From Halogranum amylolyticum (GTDB taxonomy: Archaea; Halobacteriota; Halobacteria; Halobacteriales; Haloferacaceae), in NCBI RefSeq assembly GCF_900110465.1, contig NZ_FODV01000001.1, forward strand, positions 248,001-312,000: a DNA stretch of 64,000 nt, read 5' to 3'. The notes beneath the pieces are model-generated. The model had not been told where the DNA came from. It made no database searches and saw only the letters and a list, made by a program, of their open reading frames with translations. Shown in pieces: positions 41,640 to 52,129 of this stretch. Both the position numbers and the translations under genes were made by a program. Position 1 is the first letter of the stretch. Each line of letters opens with the position of its first letter.

Positions 41640-42236
41640 ATGCGTCAGTTCATCGTCCTCGGTCACGACGTCCCCACCGACCCGTCGTTCTCACTCGACG
41701 ACATCGCGGGCGGCGCGGGTCGACTCGACGTGCTGTGTCGCTGTGTCAACTCCGCGTTCTTCCTCTCGCACGACATCCGCGAGGACGTCCGCGTCCACCT
41801 CGTGCTCGGCGACGAACTCACGGTCCGCTTCGAGGGGAGCGAGCTCCGGCGACTCAACCCCGACGAGCGGAGCACGGCCGCCCTGATCCGCAAGGCGCTG
41901 GAGAAGAAGGGGGAGGCCATCGGCCACATGCCCGCCGAGTCGTCGCCCGGTGTGTCAGTCTACCGGATGGGCTTCGAGGAGACGCTCGAAGCGGCGGCGA
42001 GAGACGCGACGGTCGTCCAGTTGCACGAGGACGGCGACCCCGTCGTCGACGTCGAACCTCCGGATAAGCCGCTCTTCGTCCTCTCGGACCACAACGACTT
42101 CACCGACGAGGAGGAGCGGCTGCTGGCGGAGGCGGTCGACGAACGCGTTCGCATCGGGCCGAAGGTACTCCACGCCGACCACTCGATGACTGTGGTCCAC
42201 AACTACCTCGACACCGACGGCTACACGACGTACTGA
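41640..42236 (+). CDS. trmY: tRNA (pseudouridine54-N1)-methyltransferase
   Basis: The 198-residue SPOUT-class protein begins MRQFIVLGHDVPTDPSFSLDDI, the TrmY start. The segment SVYRMGFEETLEAAARDA and LSDHNDFTDEEERLLAE (with a knot-forming GPKVLHADHSMTVVHNYLD) close the trefoil knot. It methylates N1 of pseudouridine 54 in archaeal tRNAs using SAM. Start and length fit the family. A tRNA-Pro gene lies 95 bases downstream. Confidence 0.93.
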   Translation: MRQFIVLGHDVPTDPSFSLDDIAGGAGRLDVLCRCVNSAFFLSHDIREDVRVHLVLGDELTVRFEGSELRRLNPDERSTAALIRKALEKKGEAIGHMPAESSPGVSVYRMGFEETLEAAARDATVVQLHEDGDPVVDVEPPDKPLFVLSDHNDFTDEEERLLAEAVDERVRIGPKVLHADHSMTVVHNYLDTDGYTTY

Positions 42237-42295
42237 ACGACCGACGGCGCAGGGTCGCAGTACGGTAACGGGTCGCTCAGCCTACGACGTATCAC

Positions 42296-42308
42296 AACTG
42301 TTAAACGG
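42296..42308 (+). promoter_or_regulatory. Box A of the tRNA-Pro gene
   Basis: AACTGTTAAACGG centred about 30 bases upstream of the tRNA 5' end is a standard archaeal box A for stable RNA genes. It is the only convincing TATA-like element in the short spacer after trmY. Confidence 0.55.
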
Positions 42309-42331
42309 AACCCTCGCATCCGATAGAGTGC

Positions 42332-42404
42332 GGGCCGTTGGGGTAGCTTGGTATCCTTCGAGCATCGGGTGCTCGGAACCTCGGTTCAAATCCGGGACGG
42401 CCCA
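42332..42404 (+). tRNA. tRNA-Pro (anticodon CGG)
   Basis: The 73-base cloverleaf has acceptor GGGCCGT pairing with ACGGCCC (42332-42338 with 42397-42403), D-stem GGGT/ATCC, anticodon stem CGAGC/GCTCG with loop ATCGGGT (anticodon CGG, reading CCG), and T-stem CTCGG/CCGGG with TTCAAAT loop. The discriminator base is A at 42404 and CCA is not encoded. No intron is present. Three copies of its 3' end follow in tandem counting its own (see repeats). Confidence 0.93.
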
Positions 42405-42575
42405 CTTCTACCGCGAATCTCCATCTGAGCACCGCCGAGCGATAGCGAGGCGTGTGCGAGTTACGACCAGATTCGCGGTTGTGTGAATCACTCTCGGATT
42501 TGAACCAGGGAGCGGGAGGTGAGCGAGCGTAGCGAGCGAACGGGAGCGACCGTGGTTCAAATCCGGGACGGCCCA
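42405..42575 (+). repeat. Tandem unit A after tRNA-Pro: two hairpins ending in a tRNA 3'-end copy
   Basis: Hairpin 1 has 11-base perfect arms 42410-42420 and 42469-42479 around a 48-base loop. Hairpin 2 has arms 42495-42507 (CGGATTTGAACCA) and 42553-42565 (TGGTTCAAATCCG), which is 13 bases, extendable to 16 with one wobble. Its 3' arm begins an exact 22-base copy of the tRNA end (42554-42575). The loop of hairpin 2 is rich in GAGCGAGCG repeats. It has no open reading frame of its own. Antisense frames through it are by-products of the repeats. Confidence 0.8.
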
Positions 42576-42723
42576 TTTTCCGCAACTCAATTTCAATGAG
42601 CGTCGGCGAGCGACAGCGAGACGTACGTGAACAACAACGTGAGTTGCCGAAATGGAACACTGAGGATTCGAACCAGAGAGCGAGCGAACGGGAGCGACCG
42701 TGGTTCGAATCCGGGACGGCCCA
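42576..42723 (+). repeat. Tandem unit B after tRNA-Pro: two hairpins ending in a tRNA 3'-end copy
   Basis: Unit B has hairpin 1 with arms 42577-42589 and 42640-42652 (12 pairs, one C-C mismatch) around a 50-base loop. Hairpin 2 has arms 42664-42675 (GGATTCGAACCA) and 42701-42712 (TGGTTCGAATCC) with a 25-base loop. The tRNA-end copy (42702-42723) differs from the gene at one base, and the left arm carries the matching change. Bases after the copy (CTTCTACCGCGAA, 42724-42736) repeat those after the tRNA gene itself (42405-42417). Confidence 0.8.
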
Positions 42724-43359
42724 CTTCTACCGCGAACCACGCCCGAAGCGACTACACATAGTGATTAGCGGAAGTCTTCGTACTCTTCAACGCCTCAAGA
42801 TTCCTACCTGCTGAAATCTGCGTGCTGAATAGAGGACGCAGGGCGCAAGTCGGTCAGTGAGACAACTGTGACTTGGCCGTTCCTCAAGCAGGGTGTCAAT
42901 CACAGAAAAATAGATTGTCAAAGGAATCTCTATATCTCAACAAGGTATTAGTAACATGAGTCACACGCTTCAATGCCTCTTGTTCGCTCACTGAGTAGAA
43001 GCACAGACGTCGTCGAAAGCACTGTGGGTGAGCCGGGCAGACTCGCCCACAATGCGACGTCAAAGGCGCGCACCGACACAAAACTGGTCGCCCTGTGCGG
43101 TGGCACGACTCATTTCGGGCACAGAGAATGTTATCTTTTTGGCTGTATTTTCAGCGTATTAGTTATTTCACCAAGTATGTTGGACATATACTCTCTATTC
43201 AGCACGCCACTCCTGACAGCATCCGGGGAGGTTTCTGTGGTCGTGCTGAATACAGCGCGCATAGTCAGCAAGGATGATCCGGTTGGTGAGCGCGGGTGCG
43301 AGTACGTCGATCTCTTCTGTCCCGTAGTTTGACGTTGAGCCTCATCGAATCTCTGAGCG
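42724..43359. other. Low-GC gene-free stretch with inverted GTGCTGAAT elements
   Basis: About 630 bases without a supported gene. GTGCTGAAT occurs at 42822-42830 and 43243-43251, and its reverse complement ATTCAGCAC at 43197-43205. A/T-rich tracts lie around 42899-42950 and 43128-43190. The base composition is clearly lower in GC than the flanks. Two short frames across it (43 kb plus strand; 42.9-43.1 kb minus strand) lack haloarchaeal codon bias or motifs and were not called. It is probably relic mobile DNA. Confidence 0.5.
42822..43205. repeat. Inverted-repeat-bounded segment (MITE-like)
   Basis: The segment begins with GTGCTGAATAGAGGAC (42822-42837) and ends with CTCTATTCAGCAC (43193-43205). 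The ends pair as 13-base terminal inverted repeats (GTGCTGAATAGAG). It is 384 bases with no coding content, a size and form typical of a miniature transposon or an IS remnant. No target-site duplication is obvious. The family cannot be named from the sequence. Confidence 0.4.
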
Positions 43360-44682
43360 ATGGTCGATCCTGTAACCGACCCACTCGTTGAGGTTCTCTT
43401 ACATCTCTTCGTCGGTGTTGGACTCGGCGCACTTATCGGGTTAGAACGAGAGCAAAGCGAGTCAGGTGGGACGTTCGCCGGGAGTCGTACTTTCCCCCTG
43501 TTTGCGCTCTATGGGGCGCTTGTCGCGGCATTTTTCCCGACGATCCTTTCTGTTGCCCTCGGTGTACTCGTCGTCCCGCTTACCGTCGCATACGCTGGGA
43601 AAATCTGGCACACACAGGATATCGGTCTGACAACGCTGATGGCTGCACTTCTCACCGCAGTACTGGGAGCGACGGCGATGCATTCTGATACCGGCGCAGT
43701 TACTGCAATCGTCGTCGGCGGTGCCATCACGGTGCTCCTCTCGGTCAAAGATCCGATCCACGAATTCGCCGCCCAGATCGAAGAGACTGAACGCCTGGCC
43801 TCGGTGAAGTTCATCCTCGTCGTCCTCGTCGTTCTGCCGGCGCTTCCAGACCGCTCACTCGACGTTCTCTATGGGCTCAATCCTCGATTTATCTGGTTGA
43901 TGGTAGTTTTCGTCACCGGGCTTGGGTTCGTCGCTTACCTGCTCGGGCAATTCCTCGGGCCGGAACAGAGCATCGCGTTAACCGGGATCATCGGCGGGTT
44001 CGTCTCCTCGACGGCGACGACAGTTTCGATGGCGGAGAAGACGGCGCAGAACGAGACGCTGTATCACGTCTGCGCGTTTGCGGTCGTCACTGCGTCTATA
44101 GTGATGTTCCCGCGAGCACTCATCGAAGTTGCGGTCGTCAATCCGAATCTACTCTCGAGTGTAGCCCTTCCACTGGGAGCCATGACCGTCGTCGGGATAG
44201 TTGCTGCTGGAACGCTGTACTGGTGGACTACGTCCGACGAGACAGTCGAACCCGGCGAACTGAAAAATCCGTTTCGACTTGGGCCAGCACTCCTCTTCGG
44301 TGTGATCTTCGCGGTTGTGCTCCTCGTCTCTGAATACGCACACGAGTGGCTAGGCACATCAGGAGTGTACGCCACGGCGTTCCTCTCTGGTCTGGCAGAT
44401 GTAGATGCGATAACTATTACGTTGAGCAAACTTGCAGCTGAGGGTGCAGTTTCGACGCAGGTTGCAACCACGGGAATCGTCATTGCGGCCATCGCAAACA
44501 CGTTCGTCAAGGCTGTATTGGCGTGGCTCCTGGGCACCTATCGGCTCGGACGACTCGTCTCCATCGTTCTAAGCGTCGTTGTCGTGAGTGGACTGGTTCT
44601 ACTCGCAATCTAGGCTTCTCGTGCCGAACGTCGTGTATCAGACTCACACTGCTATGCTGCATCCGTCCTCTATATTCAGCAC
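43243..44682. mobile_element. Inverted-repeat-bounded cargo segment with the MgtC gene
   Basis: The segment starts with GTGCTGAATACAG (43243-43255) and ends with TATATTCAGCAC (44671-44682). The ends are imperfect inverted repeats of about 9-13 bases sharing GTGCTGAAT. The same ends bound the empty segment just upstream. The only gene within is MgtC/SapB, with lower GC and more A/T-ending codons than neighbours. No transposase is present, so any mobility would need an enzyme acting in trans. Homology continues 25 bases beyond the right end (similar to 43206-43230), so the true border is uncertain. Confidence 0.35.
43360..44613 (+). CDS. MgtC/SapB-family membrane protein with DUF4010 domain
   Basis: The 417-residue protein has an N-terminal MgtC/SapB domain (LHLFVGVGLGALIGLEREQS; four helices, residues about 10-130) and a C-terminal DUF4010 with about eight further helices (GIIGGFVSSTATTVSMAEK; SGLADVDAITITLSK). 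This is the usual long form in archaea. MgtC proteins help cells grow in low Mg2+ and handle membrane energy stress; the transported species is unproven. GC and codon usage differ from the rest of the window, suggesting acquisition. It lies inside a repeat-bounded segment. Confidence 0.9.
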   Translation: MVDPVTDPLVEVLLHLFVGVGLGALIGLEREQSESGGTFAGSRTFPLFALYGALVAAFFPTILSVALGVLVVPLTVAYAGKIWHTQDIGLTTLMAALLTAVLGATAMHSDTGAVTAIVVGGAITVLLSVKDPIHEFAAQIEETERLASVKFILVVLVVLPALPDRSLDVLYGLNPRFIWLMVVFVTGLGFVAYLLGQFLGPEQSIALTGIIGGFVSSTATTVSMAEKTAQNETLYHVCAFAVVTASIVMFPRALIEVAVVNPNLLSSVALPLGAMTVVGIVAAGTLYWWTTSDETVEPGELKNPFRLGPALLFGVIFAVVLLVSEYAHEWLGTSGVYATAFLSGLADVDAITITLSKLAAEGAVSTQVATTGIVIAAIANTFVKAVLAWLLGTYRLGRLVSIVLSVVVVSGLVLLAI

Positions 44683-44743
44683 AGCATTTCTGACAATCAT
44701 CCGAGAGTAAACGGGACTGCCTGAATCCTTTTGCTAACCCTTA

Positions 44744-46264
44744 TCAGTCCGCGTTCACGCTCGACTCGTCGCTACGGACGAACCGGTCGTAGGCGGAAGC
44801 GAACTCCTCGTCGCTCTCGGCGCGCTCCTCCCACTCTTCGAGGCCGCGCTCCTGGCGCGTCCCGGAGATGGTGTTGTCGAGGACGAACGCGACGAGGCCG
44901 CCGACGGCCATCCCCGTCCCCCCGACGACGAAGAGCGTGTCCGCGACCACCTGCGTCCCGAGCACCGGACCGAGGACGGCGACCTGAGCGAGCCCCTCCT
45001 GCAGGGCGGACGTCCCCTCGAGATTGCCTACGTAGGTCGGAATCGCCAGTCCCGCGAACGTCGAGACGCCGAGCACGTAGATGTTCCTCGAGGAGTCGAG
45101 GTCGACGTACTTGAGGTTCGAGAGGCCGACTGCGACGATCTGGCCGAACATGGCGACGTAGAGCCCGCCGACGATGGGATCGGGGATAGAGGCGACGAAC
45201 CCGCCGAAGAAGCCGAAGAAGCCGAAGACGAGCATCGCGCCCGCACCGACCTGGACGACGTAGCGGCTCGCGACCCCGGTGAGGCTGATGGCACCGATGT
45301 TCTCCGAGTAGGACGTCGACCCCGCCGCACCCATGACGCCCGCGAAGGCGTTCATCAGCCCCTCCATGCCGATACCGTGGTTGATCCGTCGCTCGGAAGG
45401 TGCGCCGACGCCCGAGAGGCGGGCGACGGCGTGGTAGTCGCCGAACGACTCGACGATGCTGGCGGCGACGCCGGCCAGCATCCCGACGACCAGGGAGAGT
45501 TCGACCTGCGGTATCCCCCATTGGAGCGGGTAGATGGGGACGACCACGGGGTTCTCGAAGATGGCCGCGACGTCGACGAACCCGGGCGCGCCGGGGTGGT
45601 AGACGCCGGCGAGCGAGAGCGCGAGCGCCACGACGTAGGCGACGACGACCCCGAGGAGCACCGGGAACAGTTTGAACACCGGATGTGCGCCGTCGAGATA
45701 CTGCGAGAACAGCGTGATGAGCAGGAGCGTCAACCCGAGGAGCCACCAGTTCTGCGTCGCGGTGACGATCTGCGGCGTGTCGAACAGCGAGAGACCGATG
45801 AGTGCGATGGTGGGAGCGACGACGACCGGCGAGAGATACTGCCGAAGGCGGCCGAGGAGACCGAAGTAACCGATGGCGACCTCGACCAATGCCGCGACGA
45901 CGATCGCACCCTGGAGATGCACCAACGCGGTGTTCCAGTCCCCACCGGGCGTCGCCTGTACCACGCCGACGACGGCGAGGGCGGGCGCGAGCATCGAGAA
46001 CGGCGCGCCCTGAACGATCGGGTAGCGGTTCCCGAACGTCGTCTGTGCGAGCGTGGCGACGCCGGAGACGACGAAGAACGTGCCGACGAACCGCGGGACG
46101 ACCGACTCCGGCATCCCGAGCGCACCCGCGAGGATGAGCGGGACGGCGACGTTCGCCCCGACCATCGTCAGGTAGTGTTGGACCCCGAGTAGCAGCGACG
46201 TCGGCAGGGGTGGTCTGTCTTCGATGCCGTACTCCACGAAGTCGGATTCGGGGCCGTCGCTCAT
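44744..46264 (-). CDS. Uracil-xanthine permease family transporter (NCS2)
   Basis: The 506-residue protein has about 12-14 membrane segments and the NCS2 motifs VQHYLTMVGANVAVPLILA near the N-terminus and ESFGDYHAVARLSG in helix 8 region. It also has GMEGLMNAFAGVMGAAGSTSYSENIGAI and a C-terminal acidic tail. The QH near the start and the SENIGAI motif are the substrate-binding regions of purine/pyrimidine permeases. It should import a nucleobase with H+ or Na+. A TATA-like element sits 30-41 bases upstream. Confidence 0.93.
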   Translation of the reverse strand: MSDGPESDFVEYGIEDRPPLPTSLLLGVQHYLTMVGANVAVPLILAGALGMPESVVPRFVGTFFVVSGVATLAQTTFGNRYPIVQGAPFSMLAPALAVVGVVQATPGGDWNTALVHLQGAIVVAALVEVAIGYFGLLGRLRQYLSPVVVAPTIALIGLSLFDTPQIVTATQNWWLLGLTLLLITLFSQYLDGAHPVFKLFPVLLGVVVAYVVALALSLAGVYHPGAPGFVDVAAIFENPVVVPIYPLQWGIPQVELSLVVGMLAGVAASIVESFGDYHAVARLSGVGAPSERRINHGIGMEGLMNAFAGVMGAAGSTSYSENIGAISLTGVASRYVVQVGAGAMLVFGFFGFFGGFVASIPDPIVGGLYVAMFGQIVAVGLSNLKYVDLDSSRNIYVLGVSTFAGLAIPTYVGNLEGTSALQEGLAQVAVLGPVLGTQVVADTLFVVGGTGMAVGGLVAFVLDNTISGTRQERGLEEWEERAESDEEFASAYDRFVRSDESSVNAD

Positions 46265-46293
46265 TTCGTTGTCTCGCTTCGAGCGAGTCGGTC

Positions 46294-46305
46294 GTCGATA
46301 TAAAA
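46294..46305 (-). promoter_or_regulatory. TATA element of the NCS2 permease gene
   Basis: On the minus strand TTTTATATCGAC lies 30-41 bases before the ATG at 46264. That spacing places transcription start a few bases before the start codon, a short-leader promoter. It is one of the clearest TATA boxes in the window. Confidence 0.6.
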
Positions 46306-46429
46306 GTGCTCGCTTTCGGCCCGCCGCTGTCTGTCGATTGACTGACCCCTCTCAGATCGGCGAGTCCGTCAACCCGTTGTCGGTGGTGTGCGAGGGAGCG
46401 ACAGTGCCGGAGGTCGCCGGGAGATCGCC

Positions 46430-47251
46430 TCAGAGCACGACGGCGTCGTTGCCGAGCCAGGACTCTTTGGTCTCCCGGGCGAGCGGACTCTCCTCGACGA
46501 TCTCTGGTGTCGTGAGAGCGGACGAGTCGCCGAACCGGTCGGGGTCGGGGGTGACGGCTTCGAGTCCCGAACAGAACGCCGACCCGCGCCGGCCGAACGC
46601 GCTCACGACGCCGCCGAGACAGCGTTCCTCGAACGGCGTCTCGCGCGGGTCGGGGAACTGGTCGCGGACGGTCTGCGCTCCGGATCTGATGCGCTCGGCC
46701 GCCTGTCGCTGCGAGTAGCGACTCTCGCAGTGGTAGACTTCGGTGTACTCGTCGTCGAGCTCCTCCGCCGAGTGCTCGGGGGACTCGTACCAGAGAACGT
46801 TCTCGTCGACGTGTCCCCGGACGAACCGAACGTTGACCGTACAACAGTGAGGGTAGCGCAGTATCAACGGGAAGACGACCATGTCCGACACCGTGAACAT
46901 CTGCTGGATGCGCCAGACGGCTTCGTTGAGATACGCTGCCGTCGCCGCGACGCCGTCGTCGCGATCGCCTCCGGCGTAGGCGAGCGCCGCCGCCTCGAAG
47001 TCGTCGCCCATGTCCCGTTCGACCGACGCCCGGTAGCTCCGTTCGAGCCCCTCGAGTTGCCGTTCGTACACGTCGAGCATCGAGACGTCGGGGTCCGCGA
47101 TCATCTCGGCTTTCCGCTCTTGGGCGGCGGCGACGGTCGCCATGTTCCGGTGAAGGCCCAACTCGGCCTCCTCGTTCGACAGCGGGATCCGTATCGCCTG
47201 CCGGTGGAGGAGCCGCGAGTCGCCGGTGAATCGGGATCGGTGGCGGCTCAT
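46430..47251 (-). CDS. Haloarchaeal protein of unknown function
   Basis: About 273 residues from ATG 47251 (MSRHRSRFTGDSRLL); a start 15 bases earlier is also open. The protein is soluble and mixed alpha/beta with scattered Cys (PHCCTVNV; YHCESRYSQ; FEERCLGG; SAFCSG) that could bind metal. No signal peptide, membrane helix or known motif is visible. I cannot assign a family. It diverges from the alpha/beta hydrolase at 47374. Confidence 0.7.
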   Translation of the reverse strand: MSRHRSRFTGDSRLLHRQAIRIPLSNEEAELGLHRNMATVAAAQERKAEMIADPDVSMLDVYERQLEGLERSYRASVERDMGDDFEAAALAYAGGDRDDGVAATAAYLNEAVWRIQQMFTVSDMVVFPLILRYPHCCTVNVRFVRGHVDENVLWYESPEHSAEELDDEYTEVYHCESRYSQRQAAERIRSGAQTVRDQFPDPRETPFEERCLGGVVSAFGRRGSAFCSGLEAVTPDPDRFGDSSALTTPEIVEESPLARETKESWLGNDAVVL

Positions 47252-47373
47252 CTGCGAGAGAGACAACCTATCACTACCTCAAACTTTGGAATCGTTGCTC
47301 GTATGACTGGCAGGTACCAAGACACGAACGGGAACCGGTCGGGGTTTAGTGGCTGCCCCACAAACCGTCGGGC

Positions 47374-48267
47374 GTGACGGAACACACTCGACTGGTCCAC
47401 CGCCAGACGGTCGTCAACGACGTCCGACTCCACTACGTCGAGGCCGGCGACCCCGACGACGAGACGATCGTGCTCCTGCACGGGTTCCCCGAGTTCTGGT
47501 ACTCGTGGCACGAACAGATCCCCGCACTCGACGACGAGTACCACGTCGTCGCGCCGGATCTCCGCGGCTACAACCGCTCGGAGAAACCGCCCGGTGTCGA
47601 CGCCTACCGCATCTCCGAGCTCACCGCCGACGTCGTCGACCTGATCGGCGAGTTCGGCGACAGCGCCCACCTCGTCGCCCACGACTGGGGCGGCGGCATC
47701 GCCTGGAACGTCGCCGCTCGTCACCCGGAGGCCGTCGAGACGCTCTCCGTCCTGAACGCACCGCACCCGGGCGCGTTCGAGCGTGAACTCCGGCGCAACG
47801 GCGAGCAGCGACGGAAGTCGTGGTACATGTTCTACTTCCAACTCCCGTGGCTCCCCGAATGGTATCTGACTCGCCGTGACTGCGCGGCGCTCGACGAGGT
47901 TCTCCGCGGCGGATCGGCGACGCCGGACGCCTTCACCGACGCCGACGTCGAGCGGTACAGGGAGGCGTTCGCTCGACCGGGAGCCGCCACCGCCGCGATC
48001 AACTACTACCGGTCGGTCATCCGCGAGGAACTCAAGGACCACCTCCCGTTCGTTGAGGGCGACGTGGCCGCACGCGACGTCGACGTACCGACGCTGCTGC
48101 TCTGGGGCGAGGAGGACTTCGCGCTCACCGATGCGTTGACCGAGGGACTCGACGAGTGGGTGTCGGAGCTGACGGTCCGGCGAATCCCGAACGCGAGCCA
48201 CTGGGTCCAGTTGGACGCAGCCGAGCAGGTGAACGAGGAACTACTGGCGTTCGTCGGCGACCACTAG
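47374..48267 (+). CDS. Alpha/beta hydrolase (epoxide hydrolase/haloalkane dehalogenase-like)
   Basis: The 297-residue protein starts at GTG 47374, with TTTAGT 26-31 bases upstream as a TATA element, so the message is nearly leaderless. The fold shows LLHGFPEFWYSW (oxyanion hole), nucleophile Asp in AHDWGGGIAW, an acid in WGEEDFAL and His in NASHWVQLD. An Asp nucleophile fits soluble epoxide hydrolases and dehalogenases and excludes lipases with Ser. The cap domain spans about residues 130-215. The substrate is unknown. Confidence 0.88.
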   Translation: MTEHTRLVHRQTVVNDVRLHYVEAGDPDDETIVLLHGFPEFWYSWHEQIPALDDEYHVVAPDLRGYNRSEKPPGVDAYRISELTADVVDLIGEFGDSAHLVAHDWGGGIAWNVAARHPEAVETLSVLNAPHPGAFERELRRNGEQRRKSWYMFYFQLPWLPEWYLTRRDCAALDEVLRGGSATPDAFTDADVERYREAFARPGAATAAINYYRSVIREELKDHLPFVEGDVAARDVDVPTLLLWGEEDFALTDALTEGLDEWVSELTVRRIPNASHWVQLDAAEQVNEELLAFVGDH

Positions 48268-48359
48268 CCGACGGACGTTCGGAACTCGTCCGACAGCGCC
48301 TCAGACGTCTCCCGTCGCGGACCGAGGGAGTTTTCGACCGCCCACAGAGATGTCACAGT

Positions 48360-49655
48360 ATGACGCACCGACTCGACACCGCCGCCGACGGCGGCCGACG
48401 GCCGACCTCGTGGACGCGCGAGCAGGCCGAGCGGATCGAGCGCACCGCCGACAACGTCGCTCCCATCATCTACCCGCCCGCGGAGGACGCCTTCCCGGAG
48501 CTCCACATCTGGGACACGTGGCTCCTCCGGACCCGCGACGGCAGTATCGCCGATCTGGACGGCTGGCGCGTCCTCGTCTCGCTGACTGCCCCCGCGGACC
48601 TCCTGCCGGGGAAGCGTCACGACGTCGCCGCCCTCCGGTACTTCTACTCCCGCGACGGCCAGGAGTGGAACCGCGGCGGGCGAGTCTTCGAAGAAGGGGC
48701 TGCGTTCGGGTCGCGGCAGTGGGCCGGGTCGGCGCTGTACGACGACGGCGAGCTGTACTTCTTCTACACGGCGTCCGGCCGCCGCGACGAGGGAGAGCTC
48801 ACCTACGAACAGCGCCTCGCCGTCGGCCACGGCGGAACCGTCGAGACGAGCGACGACGGCGTCGACGTCGGCGGCTCGTTCGACCACGAGATCCTCCTCA
48901 CCGCCGACGGCGAGTTCTACGAGACGGAAGACCAGTCCCGCGGGATGATCTACACCTTCCGCGACCCGTGGTTCTTCGAGGACCCCCAGACCGGGAAGAC
49001 CCACCTGCTGTTCGAGGGGAACGCGCCCGTCTCCGAGGGGAGCGACGCCTGTGGTGGCGACGCAGCCCAACAGGAGTTCAACGGCTGTATCGGAATCGCC
49101 ACCTCCGAGAGCGGCGATCCGACCGACTGGGAACTCCGACCGCCGCTGGTCGAGGGGACCTGCGTGAACCAAGAGCTCGAACGACCACACGTCGTCGTCC
49201 ACGACGACCGCTACTATCTCTTCACCCCGAGTCACGAACACACGTTCGCACCGGGGCTGCACGGGTTCGACGGCCTGTACGGGTTCGTCGCCGACTCGCT
49301 GGACGGCGAGTACGAACCGCTCAACGGGTCGGGGCTCGTCGTCGCCAACCCCGGCAACGCGCCGTTCCAGGCGTACTCGTGGCTGGCGTTCGGGCACCGC
49401 GAGGAGATCCTCGTCCACAGTTTCTTCAACTACTACGACCTCGGCGGACGATCGCTCGACGACGTCGCCGACCTCCCGCCCGAAGAACAGCAGCGTCGCT
49501 TCGGCGGTAGCTTCGCGCCGACGCTCCGACTCGGCGTCGACGGCGACCGGACGTGGATCCGCGGGACGCTCGCCCACGGTCACGTTCCGACCGAAGACGA
49601 GGAGTTGGAGGAACCGTTCGAGCCGCGTCGCGATCGTCGCTCCGGCGGGTACTGA
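48360..49655 (+). CDS. Levansucrase/fructosyltransferase, GH68 family
   Basis: 431 residues from ATG 48360. The five-bladed propeller motifs are present: HIWDTWLL (nucleophile Asp in WDxW), YTFRDPWFF (transition-state Asp in RDP) and VNQELERPHVVV (acid/base Glu). QWAGSALYDD and FEGNAPVSEG also match GH68. The enzyme splits sucrose and builds fructan (levan or inulin). No Sec or Tat signal is visible at this start, unlike most bacterial levansucrases. It converges with a GH32 gene 148 bases away. Confidence 0.93.
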   Translation: MTHRLDTAADGGRRPTSWTREQAERIERTADNVAPIIYPPAEDAFPELHIWDTWLLRTRDGSIADLDGWRVLVSLTAPADLLPGKRHDVAALRYFYSRDGQEWNRGGRVFEEGAAFGSRQWAGSALYDDGELYFFYTASGRRDEGELTYEQRLAVGHGGTVETSDDGVDVGGSFDHEILLTADGEFYETEDQSRGMIYTFRDPWFFEDPQTGKTHLLFEGNAPVSEGSDACGGDAAQQEFNGCIGIATSESGDPTDWELRPPLVEGTCVNQELERPHVVVHDDRYYLFTPSHEHTFAPGLHGFDGLYGFVADSLDGEYEPLNGSGLVVANPGNAPFQAYSWLAFGHREEILVHSFFNYYDLGGRSLDDVADLPPEEQQRRFGGSFAPTLRLGVDGDRTWIRGTLAHGHVPTEDEELEEPFEPRRDRRSGGY

Positions 49656-49803
49656 CGGCGGTTACCCGCTCCGGTCGTCCGTCCCGCGACCAGCGTCCGT
49701 GAGTCCGTCGCCGTCGGCGTGGCTGGGACGACGACTTCGACGGGGTGAGGCCCGTCCATGCGTTACCGTTCGAATTTCTTATAGAGGAGTTTTCGATCGA
49801 CTG

Positions 49804-52129
<2,326 letters not shown>

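Noticed and set aside
42301..42660. Minus-strand frame with PGFEPR-like repeats across the tRNA-Pro repeats
   Set aside because: It is the antisense reading of the tRNA T-arm copies (GGATTTGAACC gives GFEPR-like words) and has no gene-like start, codon bias or conservation independent of the tRNA. Similar spurious frames occur opposite many tRNA ends.
42554..42723. Further tRNA genes in the downstream copies
   Set aside because: Only the T-arm and 3' acceptor half is repeated. There is no matching 5' acceptor (GGGCCGT), D-arm or anticodon stem, so they cannot fold as full tRNAs.
42405..42723. CRISPR array
   Set aside because: The repeats are only three tRNA-end copies with unrelated spacing and no cas genes or uniform spacers.
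42408..42740. A second antisense frame over the same repeats
   Set aside because: Same cause as above; the amino-acid words repeat because the DNA repeats.
42973..43332. 119-residue plus-strand frame in the low-GC stretch
   Set aside because: No recognisable motif, poor haloarchaeal codon bias, and it covers the inverted GTGCTGAAT elements, so it looks like chance in A/T-richer DNA.
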